A stretch of DNA of 40,181 nt, from NCBI GenBank assembly GCA_000226015.1, contig JH155917.1, positions 1,088 to 41,268 on the forward strand. Direction: 5' to 3'. Origin of the DNA: Mnemiopsis leidyi (taxonomy: Eukaryota; Ctenophora; Tentaculata; Lobata; Bolinopsidae). Below the pieces are notes generated by a model. It was not told where the DNA came from. It saw nothing but the letters and a program-made list of their open reading frames with translations, and did no database searches. The position numbers were made by a program, and so were the translations under genes. Below are positions 11,001 through 21,700 of the stretch, piece after piece (within the stretch, counting starts at the first letter, position 1; the number at the start of each line of letters is the position of its first letter).

Positions 11001-14000
11001 GGTTCCGGGTTTCAACTAACTTCTTCAGGTACAGTTCAGGGATCATAGCTGACGACACGTGTTACACCGACTTCAAGGGCTACCACGCGGTAGCTATCGT
11101 TGGTTACACTCCCAAAGCTATTATCGTGAAGAACAGCTGGGGTGCACAGTGGGGTGAGAAGGGGTACTTTAACTGGGCGCGCGGACACGAGGGCTGCAAG
11201 TTGTACAGTTACACCAGCTATGTGGAGATGCGCGTGACGGGAGAGGAGGACGGAGACGAGGAGTATGTGCCGGAGGACGGGGAGGATCCCTGCGTGGTTA
11301 CTGATCCTGGGTGCGAGTGTGGGACAGTCCGGTGTGGTGATGGGACATGTAGACATGAACACATGTGTTAGATTGCAGATGTGTAAACATTGTGTGTGTG
11401 TACTGTGTTAGAGACGATTGTATGAATTATGTCCGATATTTGAATTTGTTGATTTGTTGTTGTAAAATTGAAAAATTATTTGATTTCTTTCCATCAAAGT
11501 GATCAAAATCATCGTCAAATTTAACAAAAATAGTCAATGGGCACGGTCAATTTCCTCAACAAAGCACTAAAGTAAATTTTACCATTTGAAAATGAAGAAT
11601 AAAGCCAGGACAAAACAAAAGGGAAAGAAAATTACTAAGTAACTAGGGTACCAAGGTGCAAGTTATCAAGTAACTGACTTTTTCAGACTTAAGATGAACC
11701 GTAATTTCAGTCTGCGATACCCGAAGTGTTGCGGCTGTTTGACTCTGCAGAAAATAACGACGTCGTATCACAAGTAGCAGCATACATACGAACTTTCAAA
11801 ATCCTCCGATCCCTGAAAATGGTAAATAATTTATTTTTTGTAAGACATGAATTGGTCATGATATATAAATCTTTATTCTCATAACAGAGTGTGTCAGAAA
11901 GACAAATTGCTAGATAAATCATCAAAATCACAAAATTTCACAAAAATTTGATCCTATATTGTACAGATTGCTAGGTTTGGTAGTTTAAAGATAATCGTTA
12001 TGACGATTCTCCAAGCGTTCCAGTCCATGGTGTTTATTCTCGTCCTACTTCTCTCTATTGCCTATATCTTTGCTATCATGGCGGTTGTCTTCTTCAATAC
12101 CGACAATCCTGAGCTGAATGAGTTTCAAGGAGCATTCGAGTAAGTATTTTAGAGGTTTTATATGGTTTGCAAGCTTGTCTCCACATCAAGTCGGTAAAAT
12201 CATTAAAAAACTAGATAGAAATTATTTTAAAAGGCAAATTCGGTGACCTAAAAATCTCTTGAAAAGTAAATGCTACGGTTTTATTTAAGACGCTGCAACT
12301 TTCAGCAACTTGTATCGAGCCATGATAACGCTTTTCCAACTATTTACCATGGACCAGTGGTACGCATTGTTAAAGTATTTGTGGATTGATAACAGCAAGT
12401 TTGAATCTACTCTTTACATCATTCTCTGGGTGCTGTTCGGTGCTTTCATCTTCAAAAATATCTTCGTGGGTATCATGGGTAAGCAACAATACTTGACGCC
12501 ATTTCTGTTTAAATCTGAATTTTAAAATCTAAAGTTACAATCTAAGCAACGCAGTTAGCTCGTTTCGATTCATAGTTCGATAGTAAGTATTAGGTGATCG
12601 CTGCTACAAGCTACTTAACTGAAGAAGTGAAAAGTTTACTAGCTCAAAATAGTCTTAGAGAACAGCTATAAAACCACACTGTTTCTGGAATTGTGAAAGG
12701 TTGAGACACCTCCTTCTTTCCATCAGTGAACAATTTCCAAGACATATCTCGAGAGATAACATCCGAACAAGATATGGCTCTGGCAGAGGAGGCGAAGGAA
12801 CTGGCTCGGCTGGAGCTGCTGGAGGAGCTGAACCAGGCGGAGGTGGAGGAGGATGAGACATCGGATGTGTCTTCAGTCGGCAGTGAAACATCGTCAGTTT
12901 AGACTTTAGTTTAAGACTTTAACATTTTAACTTTTATTCTTGCTGTTCAAGTTAGTGCTTTTTTGATTGTTTGGGTGCTACATTTCCATCTTCTTATGAA
13001 TATTGAAATTCAGCGAAATTACTAATAAAACTCAAAGTCAAAAGTAAACCCTGCATAACTTCAAGAAAAACTAAAAAAGGTCGAAAATACTTTCGGTAAA
13101 CTTAAGTACTTAGCTCGCGGTGGTACCCGACTCTCGCAGCAATTACTTTCAAACCATAGATAAGTTAGATGAAAATTGAATATGGAGTTGACGCAATAAT
13201 TCGATGTTATAATCTGATAGTAATATGTACCTACGCCGCGCAACGTTAATATTCGCACAATGTGTTAAATTGCTTTGTGACAGCGGCCACCGCCGTGGAT
13301 ATATGGCAGTGCCGTCAATCATACGAAATTTACGAAATTAAAATTGGACGGATTTTGGAGACGCTCATCATATGATCGCCTGAATCGATAACTTGGATGC
13401 CATAATCATAACTCCACTGCATTAAAGTGTGACAGGATTTTAAATTGGGCTCATAGCTAATTTCCAGTGCAAGCCGCAATGCAAAATGTTCCCGAAATAC
13501 TGTGATTTGGCTGGATTGCCCAGCCCTACCCCCTTTCACGACCACCACTTTAAACCATTTCTTTTGATTTCTTGCTTCGCAAAAAAGCACGAAGATAAAA
13601 TAATTTGCAAATTCTATCTACCACTCACTTTCCGGGACTATAATCGGCAGACGTTGTCCACGGCAGATTAGGGCAGGTGTCGGCCATTAAGTCCACCACA
13701 GACTCTCGCCGAAATTCCACCCTGAATCCGCTGTGAACAGCTGAACAAAGTCCACCGAGTATTTTGAGTTGTCCCAACTTGCCTCTCCTTAGAAATCAAG
13801 GTGTGGGTCTGACCGAGAGTGAGGTAGAATGGGAGAGAATGTTACAAGCCAACATGGACGCTCTGGACGATCCAAACAAACTTCCCGAAGTGGCATGGCC
13901 TAAAGAACTACTTTACAGGTTTTATTGTGTGTCTATCATAGTGATTTTATTGGAAATTGTGTGTCGTATCACGTATGTTTCAATTTATTTGTTTAATTTC

Positions 14001-14387
14001 TATGTTTCATTATCTAAGTGTACTAAAAGGAAATCCTAGCTTAAATTTTCAGTTCGATAAAGCAACAAAAATGATGTTTTTATTTTTATTTGTAATGCCA
14101 CTTTACAGTTCATATCACATTCCTTCAACTTCCTTCAGATATTACATAGTAATGGAGAAGATTTCTCTCAATCTACAAGAAGGAGAAGAGATACAAAAAC
14201 TTTTAGGTATTTTCCTTTTTTAGTTGCATTGCATCTTGCTCCATTAAAAAGGGTATTTATGAATTGTGGGCGAAAAGACATACTTTTGCCTTGATTAGAT
14301 TATAAATGATTAAACAGCCCATCTCGTAAGTGTTACACAGTTTCGATTATTTCAGTTTATGCCCTGCTTGGTATGAACGACTACTGA
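8034..14387 (+). CDS. CATSPER2: CatSper2 sperm cation-channel subunit, 12 exons
   Basis: Exons: 8034-8146, 8265-8353, 8914-9084, 9270-9338, 9583-9752, 11711-11821, 11967-12139, 12306-12478, 12727-12892, 13793-13918, 14139-14206, 14356-14387. All junctions are GT-AG and in phase, giving 486 residues (human CatSper2 is 530). S1 spans about 128-146. S2 contains ILEILLKW and S3 contains WNIFDFLV. S4 has R231, K234, R237 and K240. The pore carries the T-x-D-x-W filter of CatSper channels (T313, D315, W317). Residues 425-486 match the conserved CatSper2 tail, including WPKELLYRYY and a final short exon ending MNDY. CatSper2 is one of four pore subunits of the flagellar calcium channel used in sperm hyperactivation. 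The ATG at 8034 follows an acceptor-like CAG by 3 bases; an in-frame upstream ATG lies at 7986. A stop at 12901 allows a shorter isoform. Intron 5 contains a protease gene. Confidence 0.88.
8447..8552 (+). repeat. Three-copy ~35-bp tandem repeat in CatSper2 intron 2
   Basis: Copies lie at 8447-8482, 8483-8517 and 8518-8552. Each begins AAAATCATGT and contains AAGTACAAAAACCTACCCT, with only a few substitutions between copies. Confidence 0.8.
8773..8815 (-). repeat. LINE 3'-end fragment in CatSper2 intron 2
   Basis: This 43-bp copy of the LINE terminal block at 217-260 differs there by a single visible substitution. No reverse-transcriptase sequence accompanies it, as expected of a severely 5'-truncated insertion. 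Confidence 0.65.
10177..10183 (+). promoter_or_regulatory. Splice-acceptor-like site upstream of the nested protease
   Basis: CTTTTCAG within a pyrimidine-rich run (ACGCCCTTTTCAG) ends at 10183, 63 bases before the protease ATG. It could define the 5' end of the nested transcript by cis- or trans-splicing. Confidence 0.35.
10247..11371 (+). CDS. Papain-family (C1A) cysteine protease, nested in CatSper2 intron 5
   Basis: This intronless frame encodes 374 residues. Residues 1-14 are a hydrophobic signal peptide (MYLLLLQLIGCVAA). Residues about 25-95 resemble the I29 inhibitory propeptide (NQFSVLTEEE, then YLG). The mature domain starts near the DWRTVG motif. The oxyanion Gln is Q134 in NQGKCGSCW, with catalytic Cys C140, His H280 (YHAVAIVGY) and Asn N296 (KNSWG). 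It should therefore be a secreted or lysosomal cathepsin-like endopeptidase made as a zymogen. After the protease domain come an acidic linker and a Cys-rich tail (residues about 350-374) containing CGDGTC, recalling a small disulfide domain and not usual for cathepsin L. The gene is visibly GC-richer than the surrounding channel introns and has its own AATAAA, so it looks like an independent gene inserted in the intron. The ATG chosen is the only one placing the signal peptide at the N-terminus. Confidence 0.9.
   Translation: MYLLLLQLIGCVAANNPDYSGVLNSPTKLRNLFKDYSSKFHYSKLPASELGFRLRIFRKELLELSRDNGVNQWKSDLNQFSVLTEEEKSQYLGMNISTVYLPSLSTTSQNYLLEDAPEVKDWRTVGLVTGVKNQGKCGSCWSYAAVAPMETVYAQVANKLKQFSEQELVDCTYPESYDSCRGGWVTPPWDYAIKHGRLATQAALSYVGVDRTCDVTTVHNGLIAAKLSGYTFLGEGEHKVISALSSSVLAAGFRVSTNFFRYSSGIIADDTCYTDFKGYHAVAIVGYTPKAIIVKNSWGAQWGEKGYFNWARGHEGCKLYSYTSYVEMRVTGEEDGDEEYVPEDGEDPCVVTDPGCECGTVRCGDGTCRHEHMC
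11598..11603 (+). terminator. Poly(A) signal AATAAA of the nested protease gene
   Basis: The hexamer lies 227 bases after the protease stop and 108 bases before CatSper2 exon 6, so the nested transcript can end within the host intron. Confidence 0.5.
12893..13792 (+). other. CatSper2 intron 9 with alternative stop and poly(A) site
   Basis: The chosen donor is GTCAGT at 12893. Reading through it gives a stop at 12901-12903, with AATAAA at 13024-13029. A transcript ending here would encode the channel and coiled linker but not the conserved C-terminal module. No other gene is seen in the remaining 750 bp. Confidence 0.5.
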
Positions 14388-15793
14388 GAATGAGAGGCGA
14401 ATGTGGAAAAAATCAGTAAACATCTATGGAACCGATGGATCACGGAAACCGTTTAAAAACCTTACTTATTTTACCTAAACACTTTAGAAATTAGAATGCC
14501 TCTTATCATTTATCATTCAAGGTAGAAATTTATGTTTAACTACTATACTGGCTAGAGCCATTAATTAAAAGTTTATCTAGATCATATGCAGTTAACACTG
14601 ACCGCCTTCCGAACTTCAGAAAAATATTTATAGAAACCTTCCATATACCTCCATTTGCATGCCCTTAGCATACAGAAATAACACAGGCTTTTATATTCAA
14701 CAAAATCCCGGCAGCGGGCAAGATTTAAATTTTATGGAATTTTCGCTTCAATTAGCTTGTCTATGATTCCATAAACCATGCAAAAATGTTTCGAGAGTTC
14801 ATTATGAAATATGATATGCTAATTTATACATCAATTTTAAACATTATCCATACAACGCTTTTTGAATCACTAAAACCGGTTAAAAAAGTCAAAAATTATG
14901 GACGATTCAAAATTTGTGGATTTACTCTATTTCTATTGCTATTGTAAAATCGCGCATATTTTATCTCTTACACTTTAATGCCGAAGGCAAAAATGTAAAG
15001 TATGTAGATGGTTCAAAAATTAAAATGGTTAGTTTTTGGGGTGGGGTGGCTAAGTAGGTAGGTAAATTTCGTGGTGTCCGATGTGACCAAGGCCTTGTAT
15101 AAGTCAGCAAGAAAGAACGTAACTGTGCCCACGACACTGTGTCGCCCACGTTTAAATATGTAAAGTTTTAGGAAAGCGCAGCACTCATATCAGCAGAGAT
15201 CTTGACACGATGTTGCCGCCATTGATTAAGTCTGTTTGTGTTCGTATCCTTCAGTTTTACCTAGACTTTGTAACATCGACTGTCGTTCAGGGTTCACGCT
15301 CGCGCTTCGTAATATGTTAACCGTTAACAGTCAAAACGCTATAGTTTTTAGTAAAACTCTCGGTTAGCTTCATAGCAGTATCTATAATAACTAGATAGTA
15401 GTTTACAATAGTCAATAACTGAAACTTCATAGCGGTATCTAGTCTAAAAGAGAGATTTGAAATCTTAAGCATCCAGTATCCACCCGAGACCAAACAAATC
15501 GGGCGCAATGCTTGTTGAACAACGACTGTACGGCAGCGCATGCGCGGTCGCATCGATTCGTATCATGTATTGTAACGCGCGAAAACAAAATTGTACTAAA
15601 AAGTGTTATTTCAGCACTTACCTTGACATAAAGGGGCGATATTATTTCATCAAAACTTACATAATTTACCCGTAATTGTAGTTGGATTAATAGCTAAATA
15701 GTAAATCTGTATCGCTAATTCAAACCAAGGATAAAAATAATCTTTTGTCATTTCTAAACATTGAATTAGGATGTTAATGCTCTAAAATGAGCT
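14388..15793. other. CatSper2 to aquaporin intergenic region
   Basis: About 1.4 kb contains no recognisable gene or repeat family. No canonical AATAAA is seen close after the long CatSper2 stop; an ATTAAA lies near 14563. The aquaporin promoter presumably lies in the right-hand half. Confidence 0.45.
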
Positions 15794-17997
15794 ATGAAGT
15801 CCTATGATCACGATGACCACGCACTGAACTACGAAAAGTACTATGGCAGTGCCCCAATCCTAAGTGCGAGATTTGCCGTGGGAATCTTTACTGAGTTTCT
15901 CGGTAACATAAGTAACTTTTGCGACCTGCCTTTTCTATATAAATGAACAAACATGACAAACATGACTTCAAATTAATTAGCCTATACAAGCTATTCAATT
16001 ATTTGTAATAGCGAGAAAGCTTACTATTGGTAACTTTGAATGTGACACTGTGACATAATTAATATGCGATATGATACCTCTTTTTATTTTCAGGAACGTT
16101 TGTCATACACTTTTTTGGACTGCTCGCCTGTTTGCTCCACTCGAATGATAATTATGACGTTAACGCTTTCTTTGTTGGCTGCGCTTTTGGTGGATCCTAT
16201 CTTTTTGTATCAGAGGTACACCATGTTTAACTGTTATTGCATTGTACAAATAATTTTTTTTCGGTCGGTGAACTGTTAAAGTGTAAAAAAGAAAATTTTC
16301 GGGGTTCTCTTACTGGCATCACTGACACTAACAACCACAGTAGCAGCTTAATGTCTTTCAACATGCTCCAGCGACACATTTACGATTATTAATTTATTTT
16401 CACGCGTTCGTGACAATTATAATCATGTAACATTATTTTAAGCAGAGCACGTCTTATTTGACACGAACAAAGTCAGAGGGTGAAACTTGGTCGGTCCTAA
16501 ACTGATGGATTCATTAATACTGTGTTAAAAGTAAATTAAATCAAACTTTAGTGTCCAAATAGTGCAAAAGGTTCGCTTCTAAGTTAATAAAGGTCCATTA
16601 AAGCTATCATACCACTAACGTTTTGTTTACTTAAACTAGAATTTTAAAGCTAGTGACAACCAAAATGGAAATTGGTAAAGAGGCTTTGGCTTCACTCAGT
16701 AATGGCTAGAAATCTGTAAGGACTTTTCTCTATGAGCTGTACTGCCATGCCTTACTCGCTTCTGTGCACCTCGCCGCTTCTCAAGTAGACCTCAGGCAAA
16801 CCATGCTCCTAAGACTATATACTATAAATATGAATGTTGGAAATTTACTTTTTCCAGCTAACTGGTACCAAATCTTTTTTACATTGACATTGACACTTTT
16901 TGACCAATCTTTACATCTCAGATATTGCAGAAAGTGAGCAGTTGTCATTTCAACCCATCCTTCTCTCTCTGCTCCTGCTTTTTTGGCAATATATCCATCA
17001 TATACTGCGTTGTGGCGACCCTGGCCCAAATATTATCGGTCACTGCCGCAACGTCTTTTCTTTACCTCATACTTCATAAAGAATACGACATTCTTTATGT
17101 CACGGTATTCAAACCTGAAGGTTTGTAGAATCGCAGAAATTTGTTTTTGGATACACATTCATGGCTGATGACTATTGAGCCATTGGTTGCACTTTAAAGT
17201 CCTTGCTTTTTTCACTGCAACCATCTACATTTCCACACTTCCCAGGTATCACTACACTTTCAATGTTGGGAGCGGAGTTCCTCGGTTCACTGCTCATCAT
17301 CAATTGTAGAATGGTAACGGTACTGGACAGCCTACAAAACTACTACACAGCTCTTTCTATAGTTTTAGCCATGTCTGTCTTTGTAAGTTTAGTTAAAAAA
17401 TAAGATACACCGAACACGCCTCTTTAATAGGCTTTAGCGTATGAGAGTGCTACTAATATTCATTATTCAAAATAATATTAAGATTAGATTTTCAAATTAA
17501 AATTCTAGATTCTTGTAAAAATTGGCACTTTGTTTCAGATTCCATTTAGTGGTGGAGCATTGAACCCCGCAAGAGCCGTTGGCAGTTGTGTCATCACCTT
17601 GAATACTATACCAGATTACTATTGGGTAAGATGGAAACTAGACTTGATATTTTCGTTCTGAAGGATAACATATACCACAGATTTGTTGACTTCTCAATGA
17701 TGCTGACACGAACTCTTTTACATTTTACGAATTTCCAGATCTATTATTTAAGTATCAAGCCTGTAGTATTTTGGTACCACGTAGGCTTCCTTCTGAAATT
17801 TAAAACTTTATAATTTTAATTATAAAGAGCTAGATGACGTTGGAGGCTATAAAAATCGCAACATGAACAAGTCACAGAGAAGTTTACTTTTTTGAAATTT
17901 TATATAATTTCAGGTATACTGGTTAGGTCCTGTAGGAGCAGCGTTCCTATCTATTCTACTATTTTTTACCGGAGTGCTTCACAAATCAAATCAGTAG
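15794..17997 (+). CDS. Aquaporin-family water/solute channel, 6 exons
   Basis: Exons: 15794-15902, 16094-16215, 16922-17120, 17246-17382, 17539-17625, 17914-17997. All phases agree and the product is 245 residues. The second pore motif is canonical (FSGGALNPARAVG, exon 5). The first is altered to NPS (SSCHFNPSFSL, exon 3). Hydrophobic segments occur in the expected order: exon 1 end to exon 2 (FLGTFVIHFFGLLACLL), around each half-helix, exon 4 (AEFLGSLLIIN) and exon 6 (YWLGPVGAAFLSILLFF). The C-terminus is very short. The protein should be a plasma- or organelle-membrane channel; the subfamily is unresolved, and the NPS box, with Ser for Ala, is a departure from the usual motif. Exon 3 has two in-frame acceptors, 16921 and 16930, giving a 3-residue difference. 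The exon 3 donor (GTTTGT at 17121) was chosen by phase over GTATTC at 17105. A short upstream ATG frame precedes the start. Confidence 0.85.
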
Positions 17998-18785
17998 TGA
18001 CTCACTACTCTGCTTGAGGTATGATTGTGTTGAAAACTTTAGTTTAGCTCTAGGTAGCTTATAAAAAGCTGCACTTTTTCAGGTAGCTTTTGCTCGAGAG
18101 TTGTTTGTTGGTGAGATTCGCGGCAATTTCGGTTACGCTCATGAGAGAAAGTTTCAAAATCGTTCCAATAAATTTTCAAATATCATTATCATACAATTAA
18201 ATGTTACACAATGTTTTAATCTAATTAGAAATCACAGAAAAACTTGAAAATTGTCGGTTCATTCACTATCTTAAAATTTTGTAATTTAAGGGTCATATAG
18301 TTTTGTGAGTGGGGCAATTGGCGCTATTGGAGTTTTTAACGGATTCTGACGGTATCAGGGTTTCAACATAAGTCTGTATAATTAAGCTAATTAAGTCTCT
18401 TAACATTCTGAATCCAAACTTAGTCTTTTACGTACGCAATATGGCAGCGAAATATTGGTGCTCTGTGATAAGACTTAAATTCCCATTTACTTAAGACTTT
18501 GGAAATTTAGTATCAGCTATCGGCGCCGTTATCATGTGATAGTCGATCAATGATCAGTCATATAACGTGTTAACATCATAAGTTGGGGGTACTCAAATGC
18601 TTATTTTCATTGACTCTCGGCGTGAATTGTCGGTCTGTTTTCCATATAGGAGGAGAGGTGAGAACTTCATTCAGTCTCGCTTTTTTGTTTGAGCTCTCAA
18701 ACGGCTCTTATCTCGCCACAATGCTGTGCAAACAATCAGCACAATATTAGGTTTTCACTCTAAGTGTCTCAATAAAGGGCGAGGT
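17998..18785. other. Convergent intergenic region between aquaporin and homeobox gene
   Basis: The + strand gene ends at 17997 and the - strand gene at 18786, so this region holds two 3' UTRs. AATAAA at 18167-18172 suits the aquaporin transcript. No coding sequence is seen. Confidence 0.5.
18167..18172 (+). terminator. Candidate poly(A) signal for aquaporin
   Basis: AATAAA lies 170 bases after the aquaporin stop, in an AT-rich 3' UTR. Confidence 0.5.
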
Positions 18786-21700
18786 TCAGATCTCCGAGGT
18801 AGGAGGTTCAGTAGTTTGTACGGCCGTTTGTTGTTCCGAAGTGGGTCCGGAAGTTTGTTGAGAAGTAGCCGTCTTGTCCAGATGATCGACCGTGTCGACT
18901 TTTCTCTTGCACTTCGCACGTCGGTTTTGGAACCATGTCTGTACTGAAATACAAGATTGTCAGGATTTTGGGTATCTATTTACAACTATTTTGGAGCGAA
19001 ACGTCGAAATGCACACTTGCTAACTTCGAATTGCAGAGTTCCTAGATGAGTCTAAGAAGAGCAGAAAGTTGTACTGTAAACAGTAACCTTATACAAAGTT
19101 GTACTGTAAACAGTAACCTACTTCAAAGTTGTACTGTAAACAGTAACCTTATACAAAGTTGTACTGTAAACTGACAAACAGTCATCCTCTAGACAGTTGT
19201 GGTGAAAGTGAGCATGTTGGATGGGTTGTGTTTGTGTTTTTGTTATCGGTGATTGACAGTGTTGCGCGGAAATGCGTGATCATTTCTACGAGAACCAATC
19301 GCCCGGGAGGCTAAAGTTCGAATTAATAATAACCAGAATGAAGAAACTGCGTGACAGTTGTCGCATTTGGATGTGTCGACAGAATGACAATCATTCTTTC
19401 AGCCTCTCGGTGGCCGAACCCCGTAGCCCGAGGAAGGAAGGTGTTGGCTCAACGATCGATTATCCGTGACTCCTCGCTCAAATTCCAATTAAAGGACAAA
19501 AACAGTTTGACTTTTGCGGATCGCGACGTAATTTACCTCACAGGGATATTCGTGATAGCATGAAGTTCGTGTTAAAGTATCGTTTAAGTCCTTGACTTAT
19601 CGAATAACGGGGTTAGATAATCAGTTACTGGTCCAGCACTGAACACCGCTCTCAGGAGTTATAAGTCACAGGAGAGGTCATGGTTAAGACAATGATTTCA
19701 ACACGGAGATCTAATGAGATCGTGTAGTGGTACCGAACAAGTATAGAGCTATCTGGACTACACAAACATTGATTGGTGTGTTTGATATTTTAAAAGCTAG
19801 GAAGGTGGGTGGCAGTGCGTACAAAACATGAGAGGCAGAATAAAAACACATTAAATTGACGATTTCCACGGTTTCAAAGGACGGGAATTTCCTCATAATC
19901 GTTTTACACCTCATCTCACATTGACTCAACTCAATTTTGAATCAATTTAACGGTGATTTATCGTGAAATTTCCCATGCTCCCCTTGTCCTCTAATAGAAT
20001 CCTCACGATTTTAGCAAGTGAGTTACTGCCAAACACCAGTCTTAATTGATAACTTAATGTAAATGCCGTGGTCAAAGCAATTCAAGCTGCTAATATTTCT
20101 GTCTGTTAAATACAAAATGATGTTTTGAGAACTAAAAAGTTTCCCCCAATATGCCCCATTACTTTGTTTATTCAATACTACGTTGCAAGGAGTGTTTTAT
20201 CACGTCTCCACTCTCTTGAGCCTATTTAATGGAACTATTACTTTGGGCCATTTAGGGATTTAGCTCAATCGTTTCAAAACAAATGGGCGTATAAATATTC
20301 AATCTCTAAACCTTCTTTTCTTACTCCTTTAGCTTGAGAACGGTCCCGCTTAAGTGGAAATAAATGCGGCTAATTGAAATTTTAAATCGCGTACCCAATC
20401 CATTATTCCGCTTATAAAGTGACCACTCAAACTTATAATCCAAATCGGTCTGAACCGCTAAAAATGAAATTACTTTTCCTGATCGCTCTCGAAGAAACGA
20501 ATTGTCCGAAAACCAGCTCACGAAAAATGGCTGGCCGTATTGACCGCTGTGGTCTTTTAGGGAAGCATTCTCGTCTCGTATTATTAGGGAAACCGTGGCG
20601 ACAGTGTGAAGTGAGGAAGGGAAACACTACTTTCCATCTACCTGCTCTGCCTTTGTATTGAGATAAATGCCAATTATTTTGTATTGGTAGGAAATTAGCA
20701 TTAAAGTTAAAATAATGTCAGACAGGCCTATTATCTGAACGTGACTAACGCCTGCGCCATTACCCTATTAAAGTGCTTATAATCGACTACTCCTAGCTAG
20801 TGCCACGCCAATTCCGCCCACCAATCGGCACCAAGTTCTCCGAACGAGAACCAATCAGCGGCCAGCTCGGCTGTCACGTGACTCGTTAATCGAGTTGGAG
20901 TATCGGTATTTGACTTAGTCTGCGATTATCCCATTACTTTTTCGTTGCCCGTCAATCTTCACACGTCAGGACGATTGAGACAGTGGTTAATAATTTAATA
21001 GTTTAATGCATTAGACCGCATATAGCGCCGGTCTAGAACAGATACTAAAATGGAAGTCAACGTTTAGGATCGGCTACCAGCAGCCAGTTTGCTCAAGTCG
21101 GCCAATCCGCGGAAAAGCGGTCTGTCACGTGGCTCCTATTTCACTTCTTTAAATCAGTTTTAAATCCTGTCAAGGCAATTTTAAAAAGCAATCAAGCGGT
21201 CAAGACTGGCCAAGGCTAGCGTAGCCAATCAAAGTATAGGCTGGGAAATCAGTTAACTCGTTTTGTCGATTATATAATTATATAATTGGCTAATTAAGTA
21301 ATAAGATAATGGGCTGGGGTTAATGGCTGTGATTGGTGTGTCAGGACATGATCTCAATTGGTCTTATCAATCTAACCAAGAAATGCATGTTTCCGAGAAT
21401 AAGCCAAAAAAAGTTTTCCGGAATAGTCCAGAAAAAAGGGAAACATTCCTAACATACCCTGTGTCTCGTTAAGATTAAGAAGGAACGCCGTTTCTCTTCT
21501 TTTGTGGGGCGAAAGATAGTGCTGCTGCTGAAATAAAGATTCTAGTGCCATCAGCTGGAGTTTTGTAAAGATCGTCCTGACTCTCCTCTGTGAAGTCCCG
21601 TTTTTTGTTGTGTAGGGCGTCAACAGTTCTTGGTATCCTGGAGGAAGAAATTGTGTTTAAAATGTCGACTTTATGGACTGCTGATGGCTTCGGAACGGGG

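Noticed and set aside
9753-11710. Reading the cathepsin frame as part of CatSper2
   Set aside because: Exon 5 ends at a strong GTAAGT and exon 6 continues the channel in phase 0; the protease has its own start, signal peptide, stop and AATAAA.
8034-14387. Assignment as a generic voltage-gated calcium or sodium channel
   Set aside because: There is a single six-helix domain, a T-x-D-x-W filter and a C-terminal module matching CatSper2; four-domain channels do not fit.
19065-19180. Regularly spaced repeats resembling a CRISPR array
   Set aside because: The units are directly adjacent with no unique spacers, and the setting is a eukaryotic intron; it is a minisatellite.
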